Notes under the pieces: model-generated | Seen by the model: only the letters and a program-made list of their open reading frames with translations | Told to the model about the DNA's origin: nothing | The model's database searches: none | DNA from: Rheinheimera sp. | GTDB taxonomy: Bacteria > Pseudomonadota > Gammaproteobacteria > Enterobacterales > Alteromonadaceae | Reading direction: 5' to 3' | Assembly (NCBI GenBank): GCA_008015325.1 | Contig: SSFI01000093.1 | Coordinates: forward strand, 1-64,000 | DNA: 64,000 bases | Made by a program: the position numbers and the translations under genes | Part shown: piece after piece, positions 50,752-59,910 of the stretch | How the letters are laid out: the number at the start of each line of letters is the position of its first letter | Position numbering within the stretch: the stretch's first letter is position 1

Positions 50752-53055
50752 GTGTTCAGCCTTTTCTTGACCCGTCGTTGTTATCACAAACATTTGTTAG
50801 TACTGGCAATTCTGTGCTGGCATAGCTTTGCTGTCGCAGCACAATCAATGACAGATGGCAAAGCACAAGCATCAACCCAATCCGCAGAAGCCGTACAGGC
50901 GATTTTTCAGCGCTTAAGCGGCGATACCAAACTACCGCTGCAGTGGACTTTGCAAAGTGATAATCAGCCGCATTGGGTGGAAACCCGCATCGAACACGGC
51001 GTGATTAAAGTGCGCGGTAATGCTGCAACAGCATTGGCTTATGGCGCTTATCAGTTGCTGCGCAGCCAGGGTTATTTATCGGTGAGCTGGGAAGGTAACC
51101 GGCTGGCGTTGCCGACCACTTTGCCGGACGTTGCTGTTACAAGGCTCGACAGCCTGTTTACCGACCGCGCTTATCTGAACGTGTGCGCTTATGGCTATTC
51201 CAGCCCCTGGTGGGATTGGCCGCGCTGGCAACAGGAAATTGACTGGATGGCGCTGCACGGTGTGACTCAGCCGGTCGCGATGGAAGGTCAGGAGTTTATC
51301 TGGCAACAGTTGTGGCGCGAACTTGGCCTCAGCGACACTGAACTTTCGCAATATTTTTCCGGCCCAGCTTTTTTGCCCTGGCAGCGCATGGGCAATATTG
51401 AAGCCCACGCCGGCCCTTTACCGCAATCTTACATTGAGAAAAAACGCCAGTTACAGCAGCAAATTCTGACCCAGATGCAGGCGCTGCAAATGCAGCCGGT
51501 GGTGCCGGCGTTTTCGGGTTATGTGCCGGATGGCTTAAAGCAGTTATTCCCAAAGGCGCGGATCAAAAAAATGAAAGCCTGGTCCGGTTTTGCCCGCGAA
51601 ACCTACTGGCTGGACCCGGCCGACCCGCTTTTCAGCAAAATTGCCAAAAGATTTATTGAGCTGTATCAGGCCGAATATGGCCCACAGCGTTATTTCCTGC
51701 TTGATGCCTTTAACGAAATGCTGCCGCCGGTTTCCACCGCGAACAAAAACGACGAACTTGCAAGCTATGGCGCCGCTTTGTACCAGACTTTGGCGCAAGC
51801 GTCGCCGGGCGCTATCTGGGTGATGCAGGGCTGGATGTTTGGCTCTGACGCACATTTCTGGGATCTGCCGGCGATCGAAGCCTTTTTAAGTAAAGTGCCC
51901 GCCAACAATATGCTTATTCATGACATCGGCAATGACAGATTTGATGTCTGGCAAAAAGCCAAAGGCTTTTATGGCAAACCCTGGGTCTTTGGGTTTATCC
52001 ACAACTACGGCGGCAGCAACCCGGTTTATGGCGACTTCGATTTTTACCGCCACAAAACCAATATTGCGCTCAATCATGCCGACAAAGGCCAGTTGCGCGG
52101 TTTTGGCGCTTTCCCGGAAGGCATTCATTCCAATAGTCTGGTGTATGACTTTATGTTTGATTTGGCCTGGCAGGGTAAACGCGACAATCAAATCCAGACG
52201 GCTACGACCACCGACTGGATAACACAGCAACTGCAGGCGCGCTACGGCGATGTAGACCCAGCCGTCAAAGCGCAGTGGCTGAATATCTACAAAGCGGTAT
52301 ACAGCACGCGGTATTGGGAGCCGCGCTGGTGGGAAGATGCCGCCGGCGGCGCTTTGCTGCAAAAGCGCCCCAAGCTGGACTACCTGCGTTATACCGGCGC
52401 GCCGGGTAACTTATTGCTGCTGGACCAGGTGCTGCGTGATTTAACCCAGTTGCCAGCAAGCGCATTAAAAGCCCCTTTGCTGCAATTTGATTTAGTCGAT
52501 TTGCAGCGCCACAGCGCCACGCAACATATCGATATGCTGCTGCAACATACCATGCTGGCGTACAGCCAGGGCCAGCTGGCGCAGGGCGATAAATTACGGG
52601 CGCAAGCCAAAGCGCTGGTTCTCGCCGTCGATGCGTTAATGGGCTATCAGGCGCCCGGCACCCAACGCGAAACTTTGTACTCCTGGGTGGCGGATGCACG
52701 CGCTTATGGCGACACAGCTGCAGAAAAAGCTTTGTATGAACACAATGCCAAACTGCAGGTAACGCGCTGGGGCGGCGATAAACTCAAAGACTATGCCTCC
52801 AAAGCCTGGTTTGGTTTATACGCCGAATATTATCTGCCGCGCTGGGAGCTGTTTTTTAGTGCACAGCGTGAGGCGTTAGTGGCGAAACAACCTTTTGATG
52901 CCAAAGCCACGCAAGCGAAATTAATTGCCTTTGACGACGTCTGGCTGCAACAGCCGCTGGCGGCGCCGCAACAGGCACCGGCGGATTTAAAGGCTGCACT
53001 TATGGCCATCCAGCAACAAATTCTGGCCAGCAAAGCGCCACCTTCTAACCTGTAA
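50752..53055 (+). CDS. Alpha-N-acetylglucosaminidase (NAGLU-like), GH89
   Basis: A 767-residue GH89 enzyme that removes terminal alpha-GlcNAc. Signal peptide with LLVLAILCWHSFAVAA; then the NAGLU N domain, the central barrel (YLNVCAYGYSSPWWDWPRW, GVTQPVAMEGQE) and a helical C domain. Catalytic acids by position: E322 in LDAFNEM and E456 in FPEGIHSN, matching human NAGLU E316 and E446. GTG 50752 follows GGAG at the right distance; the frame extends further but through the terminator. First gene of a five-gene run with overlapping ends. Confidence 0.92.
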   Translation: MFSLFLTRRCYHKHLLVLAILCWHSFAVAAQSMTDGKAQASTQSAEAVQAIFQRLSGDTKLPLQWTLQSDNQPHWVETRIEHGVIKVRGNAATALAYGAYQLLRSQGYLSVSWEGNRLALPTTLPDVAVTRLDSLFTDRAYLNVCAYGYSSPWWDWPRWQQEIDWMALHGVTQPVAMEGQEFIWQQLWRELGLSDTELSQYFSGPAFLPWQRMGNIEAHAGPLPQSYIEKKRQLQQQILTQMQALQMQPVVPAFSGYVPDGLKQLFPKARIKKMKAWSGFARETYWLDPADPLFSKIAKRFIELYQAEYGPQRYFLLDAFNEMLPPVSTANKNDELASYGAALYQTLAQASPGAIWVMQGWMFGSDAHFWDLPAIEAFLSKVPANNMLIHDIGNDRFDVWQKAKGFYGKPWVFGFIHNYGGSNPVYGDFDFYRHKTNIALNHADKGQLRGFGAFPEGIHSNSLVYDFMFDLAWQGKRDNQIQTATTTDWITQQLQARYGDVDPAVKAQWLNIYKAVYSTRYWEPRWWEDAAGGALLQKRPKLDYLRYTGAPGNLLLLDQVLRDLTQLPASALKAPLLQFDLVDLQRHSATQHIDMLLQHTMLAYSQGQLAQGDKLRAQAKALVLAVDALMGYQAPGTQRETLYSWVADARAYGDTAAEKALYEHNAKLQVTRWGGDKLKDYASKAWFGLYAEYYLPRWELFFSAQREALVAKQPFDAKATQAKLIAFDDVWLQQPLAAPQQAPADLKAALMAIQQQILASKAPPSNL

Positions 53056-53062
53056 GCGGACG

Positions 53063-54184
53063 ATGTTGATGCAGAACAACCGACTGATAGCGCTGGACCT
53101 GTTTCGTGGCCTGACCATCCTGATGATGATTATGGTCAACAGCCCCAATACCTATGGCACTTTCTCGCATGCCTATTGGGATGGCGTGACTTTTGCCGAT
53201 TTTGTCTATCCGTTTTTTCTGGTGATTGTTGGGGTGGCAATTGGCCTGGGTTTTGCGCCATTGCCGGCCGGGCAACAGCGCAGTGGCGCGCAAATTCGCC
53301 AGCTTTTACCGAAAATCCTGCGCCGCACTGTGCTGTTATTTGCACTCGGGCTGTTCGTCAATCTGCTGTATCTGAAATTCTCCGATGTACGGGTGCTTGG
53401 CGTGTTGCAGCGCATTGCGATTGTTTATTGTGTCTGTGCCGTACTGACCTTGTATTGCCAGTGGCGCAGTTTACTCGCCATCGCGCTCAGTATCTTACTG
53501 GGCTACTGGCTGCTGATTTTATGGCTGCCGGCACCAGGACTGGTGGCCGGTCAGTTGGAACGCGGTGCCAATCTGGTGAACTGGGTCGATAGCGCTTATT
53601 TGCCTGGCATGTTATGGCGCGGCAGCTGGGACCCGGAAGGACTGCTCAGCACTTTACCGGCGATCAGCAGCGGCCTGGCTGGTGTGTTATTGGCTCGCAT
53701 TATTCAGGCCAGTAAAGGGCTGGATTTGCATGTGTTAGTCAGCCGGCTCTTTGTCGTGGGTGTGCTGTGCTGTTTTGCCGGCTGGTTATGGAGCCTGCAA
53801 TTTCCGCTGATTAAACAAATCTGGAGCAGCTCTTTCGTACTGCTGACCAGCGGCATGGCGTCGATAGTGCTGGCCACGCTCATTTGGTACTGCGACTGCG
53901 CCGGTTATCGCGCTTTGACACAAGTGCCAATGATTTTTGGCTCTAATGCGATTGTGGCTTATGTGCTGCACGTGGCGCTGGAAAAACTGCTGGAAGTGCC
54001 GCTTGGTACTTTTGTGGGTAGTGGTGAAGGCAGCCTGTCGGTGCTGGGCCATTATCAGGCCTGGGCGCAGGCGACAGGTCTGAATCAATTCTGCACTGTA
54101 GGTCTTTGGATGGTCGTGTTTGTCGGTTTGTGTTTTTTGCCCGTGTATGCGCTGTACCGCGCCAAGATTTTTGTGCGGATTTAA
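53063..54184 (+). CDS. HGSNAT/NagX-like membrane acyltransferase
   Basis: A 373-residue protein with about ten membrane segments, in the heparan-alpha-glucosaminide N-acetyltransferase family (DUF5009/DUF1624, COG4299; bacterial NagX). It begins RLIALDLFRGLTILMMIMVN and has H36 in FSHAYWDGVTFADFVYPFF, the conserved histidine of the family. The lysosomal relative acetylates terminal alpha-glucosamine across the membrane so NAGLU can remove it. Here it directly follows a NAGLU homologue (8 bp gap), repeating that pairing. ATG 53063 or 53069. Confidence 0.88.
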   Translation: MLMQNNRLIALDLFRGLTILMMIMVNSPNTYGTFSHAYWDGVTFADFVYPFFLVIVGVAIGLGFAPLPAGQQRSGAQIRQLLPKILRRTVLLFALGLFVNLLYLKFSDVRVLGVLQRIAIVYCVCAVLTLYCQWRSLLAIALSILLGYWLLILWLPAPGLVAGQLERGANLVNWVDSAYLPGMLWRGSWDPEGLLSTLPAISSGLAGVLLARIIQASKGLDLHVLVSRLFVVGVLCCFAGWLWSLQFPLIKQIWSSSFVLLTSGMASIVLATLIWYCDCAGYRALTQVPMIFGSNAIVAYVLHVALEKLLEVPLGTFVGSGEGSLSVLGHYQAWAQATGLNQFCTVGLWMVVFVGLCFLPVYALYRAKIFVRI

Positions 54185-54187
54185 CCT

Positions 54188-55321
54188 GTGTTCGCTGTCA
54201 GTGTGTTAGCAGCTTTCGCCCTGGCCGCGGCACCATTGCCGGATTGCCGGCTTAATCAAGCACACTGGCTGGGATCACACAACAGCTTTAAACCTGTGTT
54301 GCCGGCGGCTTATTACGACACTCTGGCCACAAGGCTACAGCAGCTGGCGGAACCGCCGGCACGACTACAACTGCAAGATAAATTGCAGACACTGCGCTAC
54401 GGCCACGCCAGCCTGACCAGCCAACTTAATAGCGGCCTGCGCCTGCTGGAGCTGGATTTTCTTAAAGACGACGCCGGCGGTAGTTTTGCCAGGCCCTTGT
54501 TTGGCGCAGAGCTTAAACAGGCGTTGCTACCACAAACTCAGCAAGATTTACCCGCCCAATATTTCCCTGCAACATTGACCCAGCCGGGTTTTAAAGTGCT
54601 GCATTTGCCTGACATTGACTTCGCCAGTCATTGTGCGCAGGCCCGCGACTGCATTGCCACGCTGGTGCAGTGGTCGAAAACCAATCCCGGCCACTGGCCA
54701 GTGCTGATTGTGATCAACGTGCGCGAGCAGAGGGCAGGCGGCTATTTGCCAGCCGCCATTGCCGCAAGAGTTTCAAAAGTAGAGTCGTGGCAGGCCACAG
54801 ATTACCAAGCGCTGGAACAGCTGTGGCTGGACGGTCTGGGCCGCGAAAGGTTGCTCACACCCGATGATGTGCGCAAGGCGCCATTGAGCCTCGCTGCCAG
54901 TGTCCAACAGCATGGCTGGCCCACTTTAAAACAAGCCGCCGGCCGGTTTTTGTTGTTATTTGACGGCTCGCCGGCGCAGCTGGCGCTTTATCGCAGCGGC
55001 CACCCGTCGTTGCAGGGAAGGCTGATGTTTGGCAATTATGCTGCGGATACTGATGAAGCGGCAATTCGGGTGCTGAATGACCCTGCAACTGAGCAGGCGG
55101 AAATCGCCAGCGCACTGGCGTTGGGCCTGTTGGTGCGTACAAGAAGCGACGACGGCAATGTGCTGCAGCCAGCCCGCTTTCAGGCTGCGCTTACAAGCGG
55201 TGCTCAGTTTATTTCATCAGATTTTTATGCAGGCGCGCCGCAAGGCGAGCCCGAGCTGCAATTTCGCCTGCCAGACGGGCCTTTTACCGCAGTGTCCTGT
55301 CAAACCAGAGGAGCCCCCTGA
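54188..55321 (+). CDS. Ca-dependent phosphoinositide phospholipase C-like enzyme
   Basis: A 377-residue secreted protein. H31 in WLGSHNSFK and H139 in KVLHLPDIDFASHC are the likely acid/base histidines, and LRLLELDFLKD holds calcium ligands; this is the bacterial Ca-dependent PI-PLC-C1 family (PF16670-like), TIM-barrel phosphodiesterases that cut inositol phospholipids. The signal peptide (about 1-15) is short and has no positive residue before it, odd for a Sec signal. GTG start 3 bp after the preceding stop; its own stop overlaps the GH28 start. Phosphodiester substrate is inferred. Confidence 0.82.
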   Translation: MFAVSVLAAFALAAAPLPDCRLNQAHWLGSHNSFKPVLPAAYYDTLATRLQQLAEPPARLQLQDKLQTLRYGHASLTSQLNSGLRLLELDFLKDDAGGSFARPLFGAELKQALLPQTQQDLPAQYFPATLTQPGFKVLHLPDIDFASHCAQARDCIATLVQWSKTNPGHWPVLIVINVREQRAGGYLPAAIAARVSKVESWQATDYQALEQLWLDGLGRERLLTPDDVRKAPLSLAASVQQHGWPTLKQAAGRFLLLFDGSPAQLALYRSGHPSLQGRLMFGNYAADTDEAAIRVLNDPATEQAEIASALALGLLVRTRSDDGNVLQPARFQAALTSGAQFISSDFYAGAPQGEPELQFRLPDGPFTAVSCQTRGAP

Positions 55322-57060
55322 TGCTGACCCGTCGTACTTTTCTGCAATCGGCGCTGGCCGCTGCTGCCGCCACGCCTCTTTTGGCAAAGGCAGGGGCAAA
55401 AGCCGAATCACAAAGCCGGTTGGCGCAATTTGAACAGTTGTATCTGCAGCTAGCCAAAAATAGCGCAAGGCCAGCTTTACCTGCCGGCAAAAGGGTGCTG
55501 GTCAAAAGCTTAGGTGTCGCTGCCGATGGCCGCTCTAAAGTCACAACCGCGTTGCAGCAGGCCATAGATACCTTAGCCGGGAGTGGTGGTGGCACTTTGC
55601 AATTTAGTAAAGGCCAGTATCTGAGCGGTGCGCTGCAGCTAAAAAGCGGCGTGACACTGGAATTTGACGAAGGCGCCGTGCTACTCGGCAGTGTCGATAT
55701 CGCCGATTATTATGATGAACAAGGCCAGCTGCACGCGCTGCTGTGGGCCGACCAGGCCAGCAATATTGCGTTGTGTGGCAAAGGCCGTGTAGACGGGCAA
55801 GGCCGGCAGCTTGCTAACAATATCAGTGATTTACATCATTCGGGCCAGCGCGTCGAGCCGGATTTTAACCTGTGGCGCAACCGCTCCAATCATCGGCCAC
55901 AAGTCATCGCTTTTACCCACTGCGATAACATCCGCATTTATGACCTGACCATCGCTAACAGCGCGGCCTGGGTGCAGCATTATGGCGCCTGCACCGACCT
56001 GGTGATTGACCAAATTCGGGTCGACAGTGACTGCTACTGGAATAACGACGGCATCGATATCAACGACTGCCGTAACGTGCGCGTCAGCCACTGTTTTATC
56101 AACGCGGCGGACGATGCGATTTGCCTGAAATCGACCAAAGGTTTGTTTAACGAAGATATTGAGATCCGCGACTGCGTGGTGCGTTCATCGGCCAATGGCG
56201 TTAAGTTTGGCACTGAGTCGCAGGGTGGTTTTCGCCGCGTCAAAATCAGCAACATCGTGGTGTTTGACACTTACCGCGCCGCAGTGGCGCTGGAAAGCGT
56301 CGACGGCGCCTTTTTAGAAGATGTCGAAGTCGACGGTATCGACGCGCAGCATGTTGGCTGCGCGCTGTTTATCCGCCTCGGCCAGCGCAATATGGGCGTA
56401 GCGCCTGACAAAGCTGTCGGCACTTTGCGCAATGTGCGTTTTCGTAACCTCAAAGCAGATATCGCCTTTGGCCCGGCCGATTTGGCCTACCAGGTGCGGG
56501 GGCCTTTATTAAACGCGCTGCATAACCCCATTCCTGCTTCTATCACCGGCTTGCCGGATGCCAAAGTGCGCGATGTGCTGCTGGAAAATATCGATATCAG
56601 CTACCCGGGCCGCGCCAACAGTGGCATGGCGTACCGGCCTTATCATCAGCTGCATCTGGTACCGCAGGAGCGCGCGGCTTATCCGGAATACAGCATGTTT
56701 GGCGAACTGCCGGCTTATGCTTTGTTTGTGCGCCATGTTGATGGCTTGCAGGTGAAAAATTTAACAGTCCGCTGCCGCGATACGGATTTTCGCCCGGCGC
56801 TGGTGCTGGACGATGTACAAAGGCTGCAGCTGCAGCAGGTGTATGTCGCCGGCAGACAACGACCGCAACTGGTGCTGCAAAAGGTGGATAAGCCGCTGTT
56901 GCTGGCACTTCATAGTGATAGCGCGACTGGAGCTATTGAACCGCTGAGTGCTGACAATGGCGGCATCGTGCAGGTAAAACCACTGGCGCCTTATTTTGAT
57001 ACTGCCGCCGGGCCGGATAAAAACAGTACTTTGCAGTTTGCGCCTGGAAATAAAGCATGA
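55321..57060 (+). CDS. GH28-like right-handed beta-helix protein, Tat-exported
   Basis: A 579-residue protein with a twin-arginine signal (TRRTFLQSALAAAA). The beta-helix has GH28 catalytic-type aspartates: D243 in NNDGIDI and D264/D265 in NAADDAICLK. The GH28 histidine motif (GHG) is replaced by ANGVKFG, and RIK is not found. Such divergent GH28 members are common in Bacteroidota and gammaproteobacteria and hydrolyse alpha-linked uronic or other sugars. Substrate unknown; the operon suggests a uronyl-inositol linkage. Overlaps PI-PLC (1 bp) and the PHP gene (4 bp). Confidence 0.82.
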   Translation: MLTRRTFLQSALAAAAATPLLAKAGAKAESQSRLAQFEQLYLQLAKNSARPALPAGKRVLVKSLGVAADGRSKVTTALQQAIDTLAGSGGGTLQFSKGQYLSGALQLKSGVTLEFDEGAVLLGSVDIADYYDEQGQLHALLWADQASNIALCGKGRVDGQGRQLANNISDLHHSGQRVEPDFNLWRNRSNHRPQVIAFTHCDNIRIYDLTIANSAAWVQHYGACTDLVIDQIRVDSDCYWNNDGIDINDCRNVRVSHCFINAADDAICLKSTKGLFNEDIEIRDCVVRSSANGVKFGTESQGGFRRVKISNIVVFDTYRAAVALESVDGAFLEDVEVDGIDAQHVGCALFIRLGQRNMGVAPDKAVGTLRNVRFRNLKADIAFGPADLAYQVRGPLLNALHNPIPASITGLPDAKVRDVLLENIDISYPGRANSGMAYRPYHQLHLVPQERAAYPEYSMFGELPAYALFVRHVDGLQVKNLTVRCRDTDFRPALVLDDVQRLQLQQVYVAGRQRPQLVLQKVDKPLLLALHSDSATGAIEPLSADNGGIVQVKPLAPYFDTAAGPDKNSTLQFAPGNKA

Positions 57061-58586
57061 AAAACAAGTATTTATTAAAACCGCTTTGCCTGTTCATCGC
57101 TTTGTTACTGACTGGCTGTGCACAGCAACAAAGCCAGCAACAGGCGCCAGCTCAGCCAAAACGCTGGCTGGCCGGTGACCACCATATCCATACCCACTAC
57201 AGCGTGAAGTGGGACAACAGCGTCTTTCCGCCGAGGCCAATTATTGGCGGCGATGCCAAATATTCCATCCCGCTCAACGCCCAGATGGCAAGCCACTATG
57301 GCCTCGACTGGATAGTGCTGACCGACCATGGTGGGCCGAATCGCGCGGAGTTGGCGTTAAAACAGGCCTATCCGGAGCTATTAGCATCACGGCGCGCGCT
57401 GCCGCAGATTTTACAGTTTCACGGCATGGAATTCGACGTGCCGGGCAATGCACCGGGTGGCCGTCACGCCAGTTTTATCATGCCGTACCGGCCTGATGCG
57501 GTGGTAAACGGCAGCAGGCCTAATGAAGCCGAGCAACTGTTTAGTATTGAGCGGATTTACAACGGCCGTCAGGGCGTACCGCCCGGGCCGGAAAAAGCCG
57601 AAGACAGTTATATGCTCAAAGCGCTTGAGGCGATGGCCAAGTTGCCAGACCCACCGTTAGTGCTGGCCAATCACCCGGCGCGGCTCGCCAAAGGCTTCCG
57701 GCAGTATTTTAAAATTACGCCGAAACAATTACGCGACTGGCAGGACACGGCGCCCGGCGTAATGATCGGTATGACCGGCGCTGAAGGCCATCAGGCGGCA
57801 ACACTGAACGCCGACGGCAGCCCAAAACTAGGCGGCATCCGCGGCGAATACCCGGAGCACCCGACCTATGGCGGATATGATCAGATGACGGCGCGTTTAG
57901 GTGGAGTCTGGGACAGTTTATTAAGCGAAGGCCGCCGGTTTTGGGTCACTGGTGTTTCTGACAGCCACGGCCATTACACCGACGGCTGGGCCGATTTCTG
58001 GCCGGGCCAATACGCCAAAACTTATGTGCTCGCCGACAAAAACTACGACGCCATTTTTGCCGCGCTGAAAAGCGGCCAGATCTTTGTCACCACCGGCGAT
58101 TTAATCGACGAGTTGGATCTCAGTGTGCAAGTGCCGAGCGTTGGTAAGTCTCAAACCGCAAAAGCCGGCGAAAGCCTGAAGGTGAAAGCCGGCAGCGATG
58201 TCGCAGTGCAGATCCGCTTTCGCGTACCGGCCGCTTTAAACGGCAATCACGAACGGCCCCAAGTCGCCCGGCTGGATGTTATCGGCGGGCTTGTCACAGG
58301 CCCGGCAGCCGACCGTAACAATGATCGTAATAGCGACGAAGCACCACAAACCCGCGTGCTGCAACGCTTTGAGCAAAGCGCATTTGGCAAAGTATCAAGC
58401 GACAGCAACGGCGTGGTGTATCAGCTCAGTTATCAGCTTAAAAACCTGCAACACAGCCAATACATCCGTCTGCGCGGCACCAATCAGCGCGGCGAGCTTG
58501 AGCCCAATGCCGACACCAAAGGCGAAAACCCCTGGAGCGATTTGTGGTTTTACAGCAATCCGGTGTTTATTGAAGTGGGGCAGTAG
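57057..58586 (+). CDS. PHP-type phosphoesterase lipoprotein
   Basis: A 509-residue lipoprotein: lipobox LLTGC (Cys about residue 22). The metal-dependent PHP-like domain has D41-x-H-x-H-x-H (GDHHIHTHYS), VLTDHGG, a central FHGMEFDVPG and VSDSHGHYTDG near the end. The C-terminal part (about 350-509) is a beta-rich domain. It may remove phosphate from inositol phosphate or a glycan phosphate released by the PI-PLC-like enzyme; inferred from context. Last gene of the operon, overlapping GH28 by ATGA. Confidence 0.8.
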   Translation: MKNKYLLKPLCLFIALLLTGCAQQQSQQQAPAQPKRWLAGDHHIHTHYSVKWDNSVFPPRPIIGGDAKYSIPLNAQMASHYGLDWIVLTDHGGPNRAELALKQAYPELLASRRALPQILQFHGMEFDVPGNAPGGRHASFIMPYRPDAVVNGSRPNEAEQLFSIERIYNGRQGVPPGPEKAEDSYMLKALEAMAKLPDPPLVLANHPARLAKGFRQYFKITPKQLRDWQDTAPGVMIGMTGAEGHQAATLNADGSPKLGGIRGEYPEHPTYGGYDQMTARLGGVWDSLLSEGRRFWVTGVSDSHGHYTDGWADFWPGQYAKTYVLADKNYDAIFAALKSGQIFVTTGDLIDELDLSVQVPSVGKSQTAKAGESLKVKAGSDVAVQIRFRVPAALNGNHERPQVARLDVIGGLVTGPAADRNNDRNSDEAPQTRVLQRFEQSAFGKVSSDSNGVVYQLSYQLKNLQHSQYIRLRGTNQRGELEPNADTKGENPWSDLWFYSNPVFIEVGQ

Positions 58587-58684
58587 GTTGATTCACCAGT
58601 TCTATTTCTGGCCTTCGGTTCAGGGTAATTCATGCTTTTACTATACCTCCGCGTTTAGCTAAGCTAAGGATTTTATGGCGATGA

Positions 58685-59677
58685 ATGGTTCAGATGAAGA
58701 CTTTGTTTGAAGAACCGCTGTGGCCTGAAAAACCGCTTGAAATGCAAAGAGCCGACTCTCGCAGCGGTCTGATGGCATTTAAGGGGGTTAATTCTGACTT
58801 ACAGTGCAGGACATTTCAGTTTTCAGTCGGGCCGCTGCACAGGCATGGTACGCCGGATGTGGCGGTATCGATTGGTGGATTTCATAGTTGTATTAAACCG
58901 CTTGATGTTTTGCGGTTCTATCCGCCAGGTATGTCTCGTTACTTTCTGGTGCAACCATCCGGCCAGATAGCACTCGGGGCTTGTGGCATTGAACAGGCTT
59001 CGGAATGTATCAGGTTGCTGCGGGAATTTACCTTGTCTCAGTGGGTTGATACGGCCTTACGCAGCACCTTAGATGCCGCCGCAGCAAGAACAATAACGGC
59101 GCAGGAGCATTACTCGGTTGCATCCTGTGAGCAGGACTTTTCTGCCGCGCTCAACAGCGGGCATTGTTCATTAACGGCAAACGTCGGTGATTATGCTGCT
59201 GCTTGCAATGATGGTCACCGGGGAGTGGCAAGCAGCACTGGCGATCAGTCTGTAGTGTTTAGTCGTGGCCATCATGCCTTGGCAGCAAATACCGGAAATC
59301 GATCGGTGGCGGCTGCACAGGGGCCGCAGTCGCTTGCAGGTAATAGCGGGCACCATGGCATCGCACAGGTGGCTGGTGAGGCTTCCATCGCATCTAATAC
59401 CGGTTCTCGTGCGCTCGCTCTCTGTTTGGGGCCCCGCTCGATCGCGGTCACGACTGCAGATCATTCACAAGCCTGCGCTGACCTGCAAGGCTCGATTGCT
59501 CTGGCTGACGGCCGGGCAGTCAAAGCAAAAGCGGCAGCTGGCGCAGCGATTATTCTGGTACACCGTGGTGCGCATGATGAGTTAATTCATATCCGTTGTG
59601 GAGTCGCCGGTAAGGACTTAAAAGCGGACGTCTGGTACGGGCTGGGTGCCGATGGTGAATTCATAGAAATTTTTTAG
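58685..59677 (+). CDS. DUF7666-like protein with a 9-residue-repeat solenoid
   Basis: A 330-residue protein. The first 120 residues (GLMAFKGVNSDLQCRTFQFS, FHSCIKPLDVLRFYPP) resemble the DUF7666 domain. Residues 143-295 fall into about 17 units of exactly nine residues, such as FSAALNSGH, RGVASSTGD, HALAANTGN and ASIASNTGS, with A at position 4 and G at 8; this fits a beta-solenoid. The end (AIILVHRGAHDELIHIRCGV, WYGLGADGEFIEI) is a capping domain. Relatives are often in prophages or other accessory DNA. No signal peptide. Start: ATG 58685 or 58694. Function unknown. Confidence 0.75.
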   Translation: MVQMKTLFEEPLWPEKPLEMQRADSRSGLMAFKGVNSDLQCRTFQFSVGPLHRHGTPDVAVSIGGFHSCIKPLDVLRFYPPGMSRYFLVQPSGQIALGACGIEQASECIRLLREFTLSQWVDTALRSTLDAAAARTITAQEHYSVASCEQDFSAALNSGHCSLTANVGDYAAACNDGHRGVASSTGDQSVVFSRGHHALAANTGNRSVAAAQGPQSLAGNSGHHGIAQVAGEASIASNTGSRALALCLGPRSIAVTTADHSQACADLQGSIALADGRAVKAKAAAGAAIILVHRGAHDELIHIRCGVAGKDLKADVWYGLGADGEFIEIF

Positions 59678-59910
59678 TGGCAAAGTCGGCATCGTCAATA
59701 TTGCATTCGCAGCTGCGATGTTTTGGGACTTTATTTCTTCAGCCAAGGGAATAGTTTTATCTTTCAATTGGCGCTTTAAATCGCAAGCCAATCTGCAAAA
59801 TGAGATGAAAGTCTGGTGGCGCTTTTTACACTTTTGTTCCCATTATCCGGTTGTTGCACCTTGTAAACTTGTCCCGTTTTATTATTACAAATAAAGATAT
59901 CTGACACTTT

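Noticed and set aside
49984..50793. Long minus-strand ORF (269 codons) opposite the TonB receptor
   Set aside because: Shadow of the receptor frame; high-GC third positions give many such frames.
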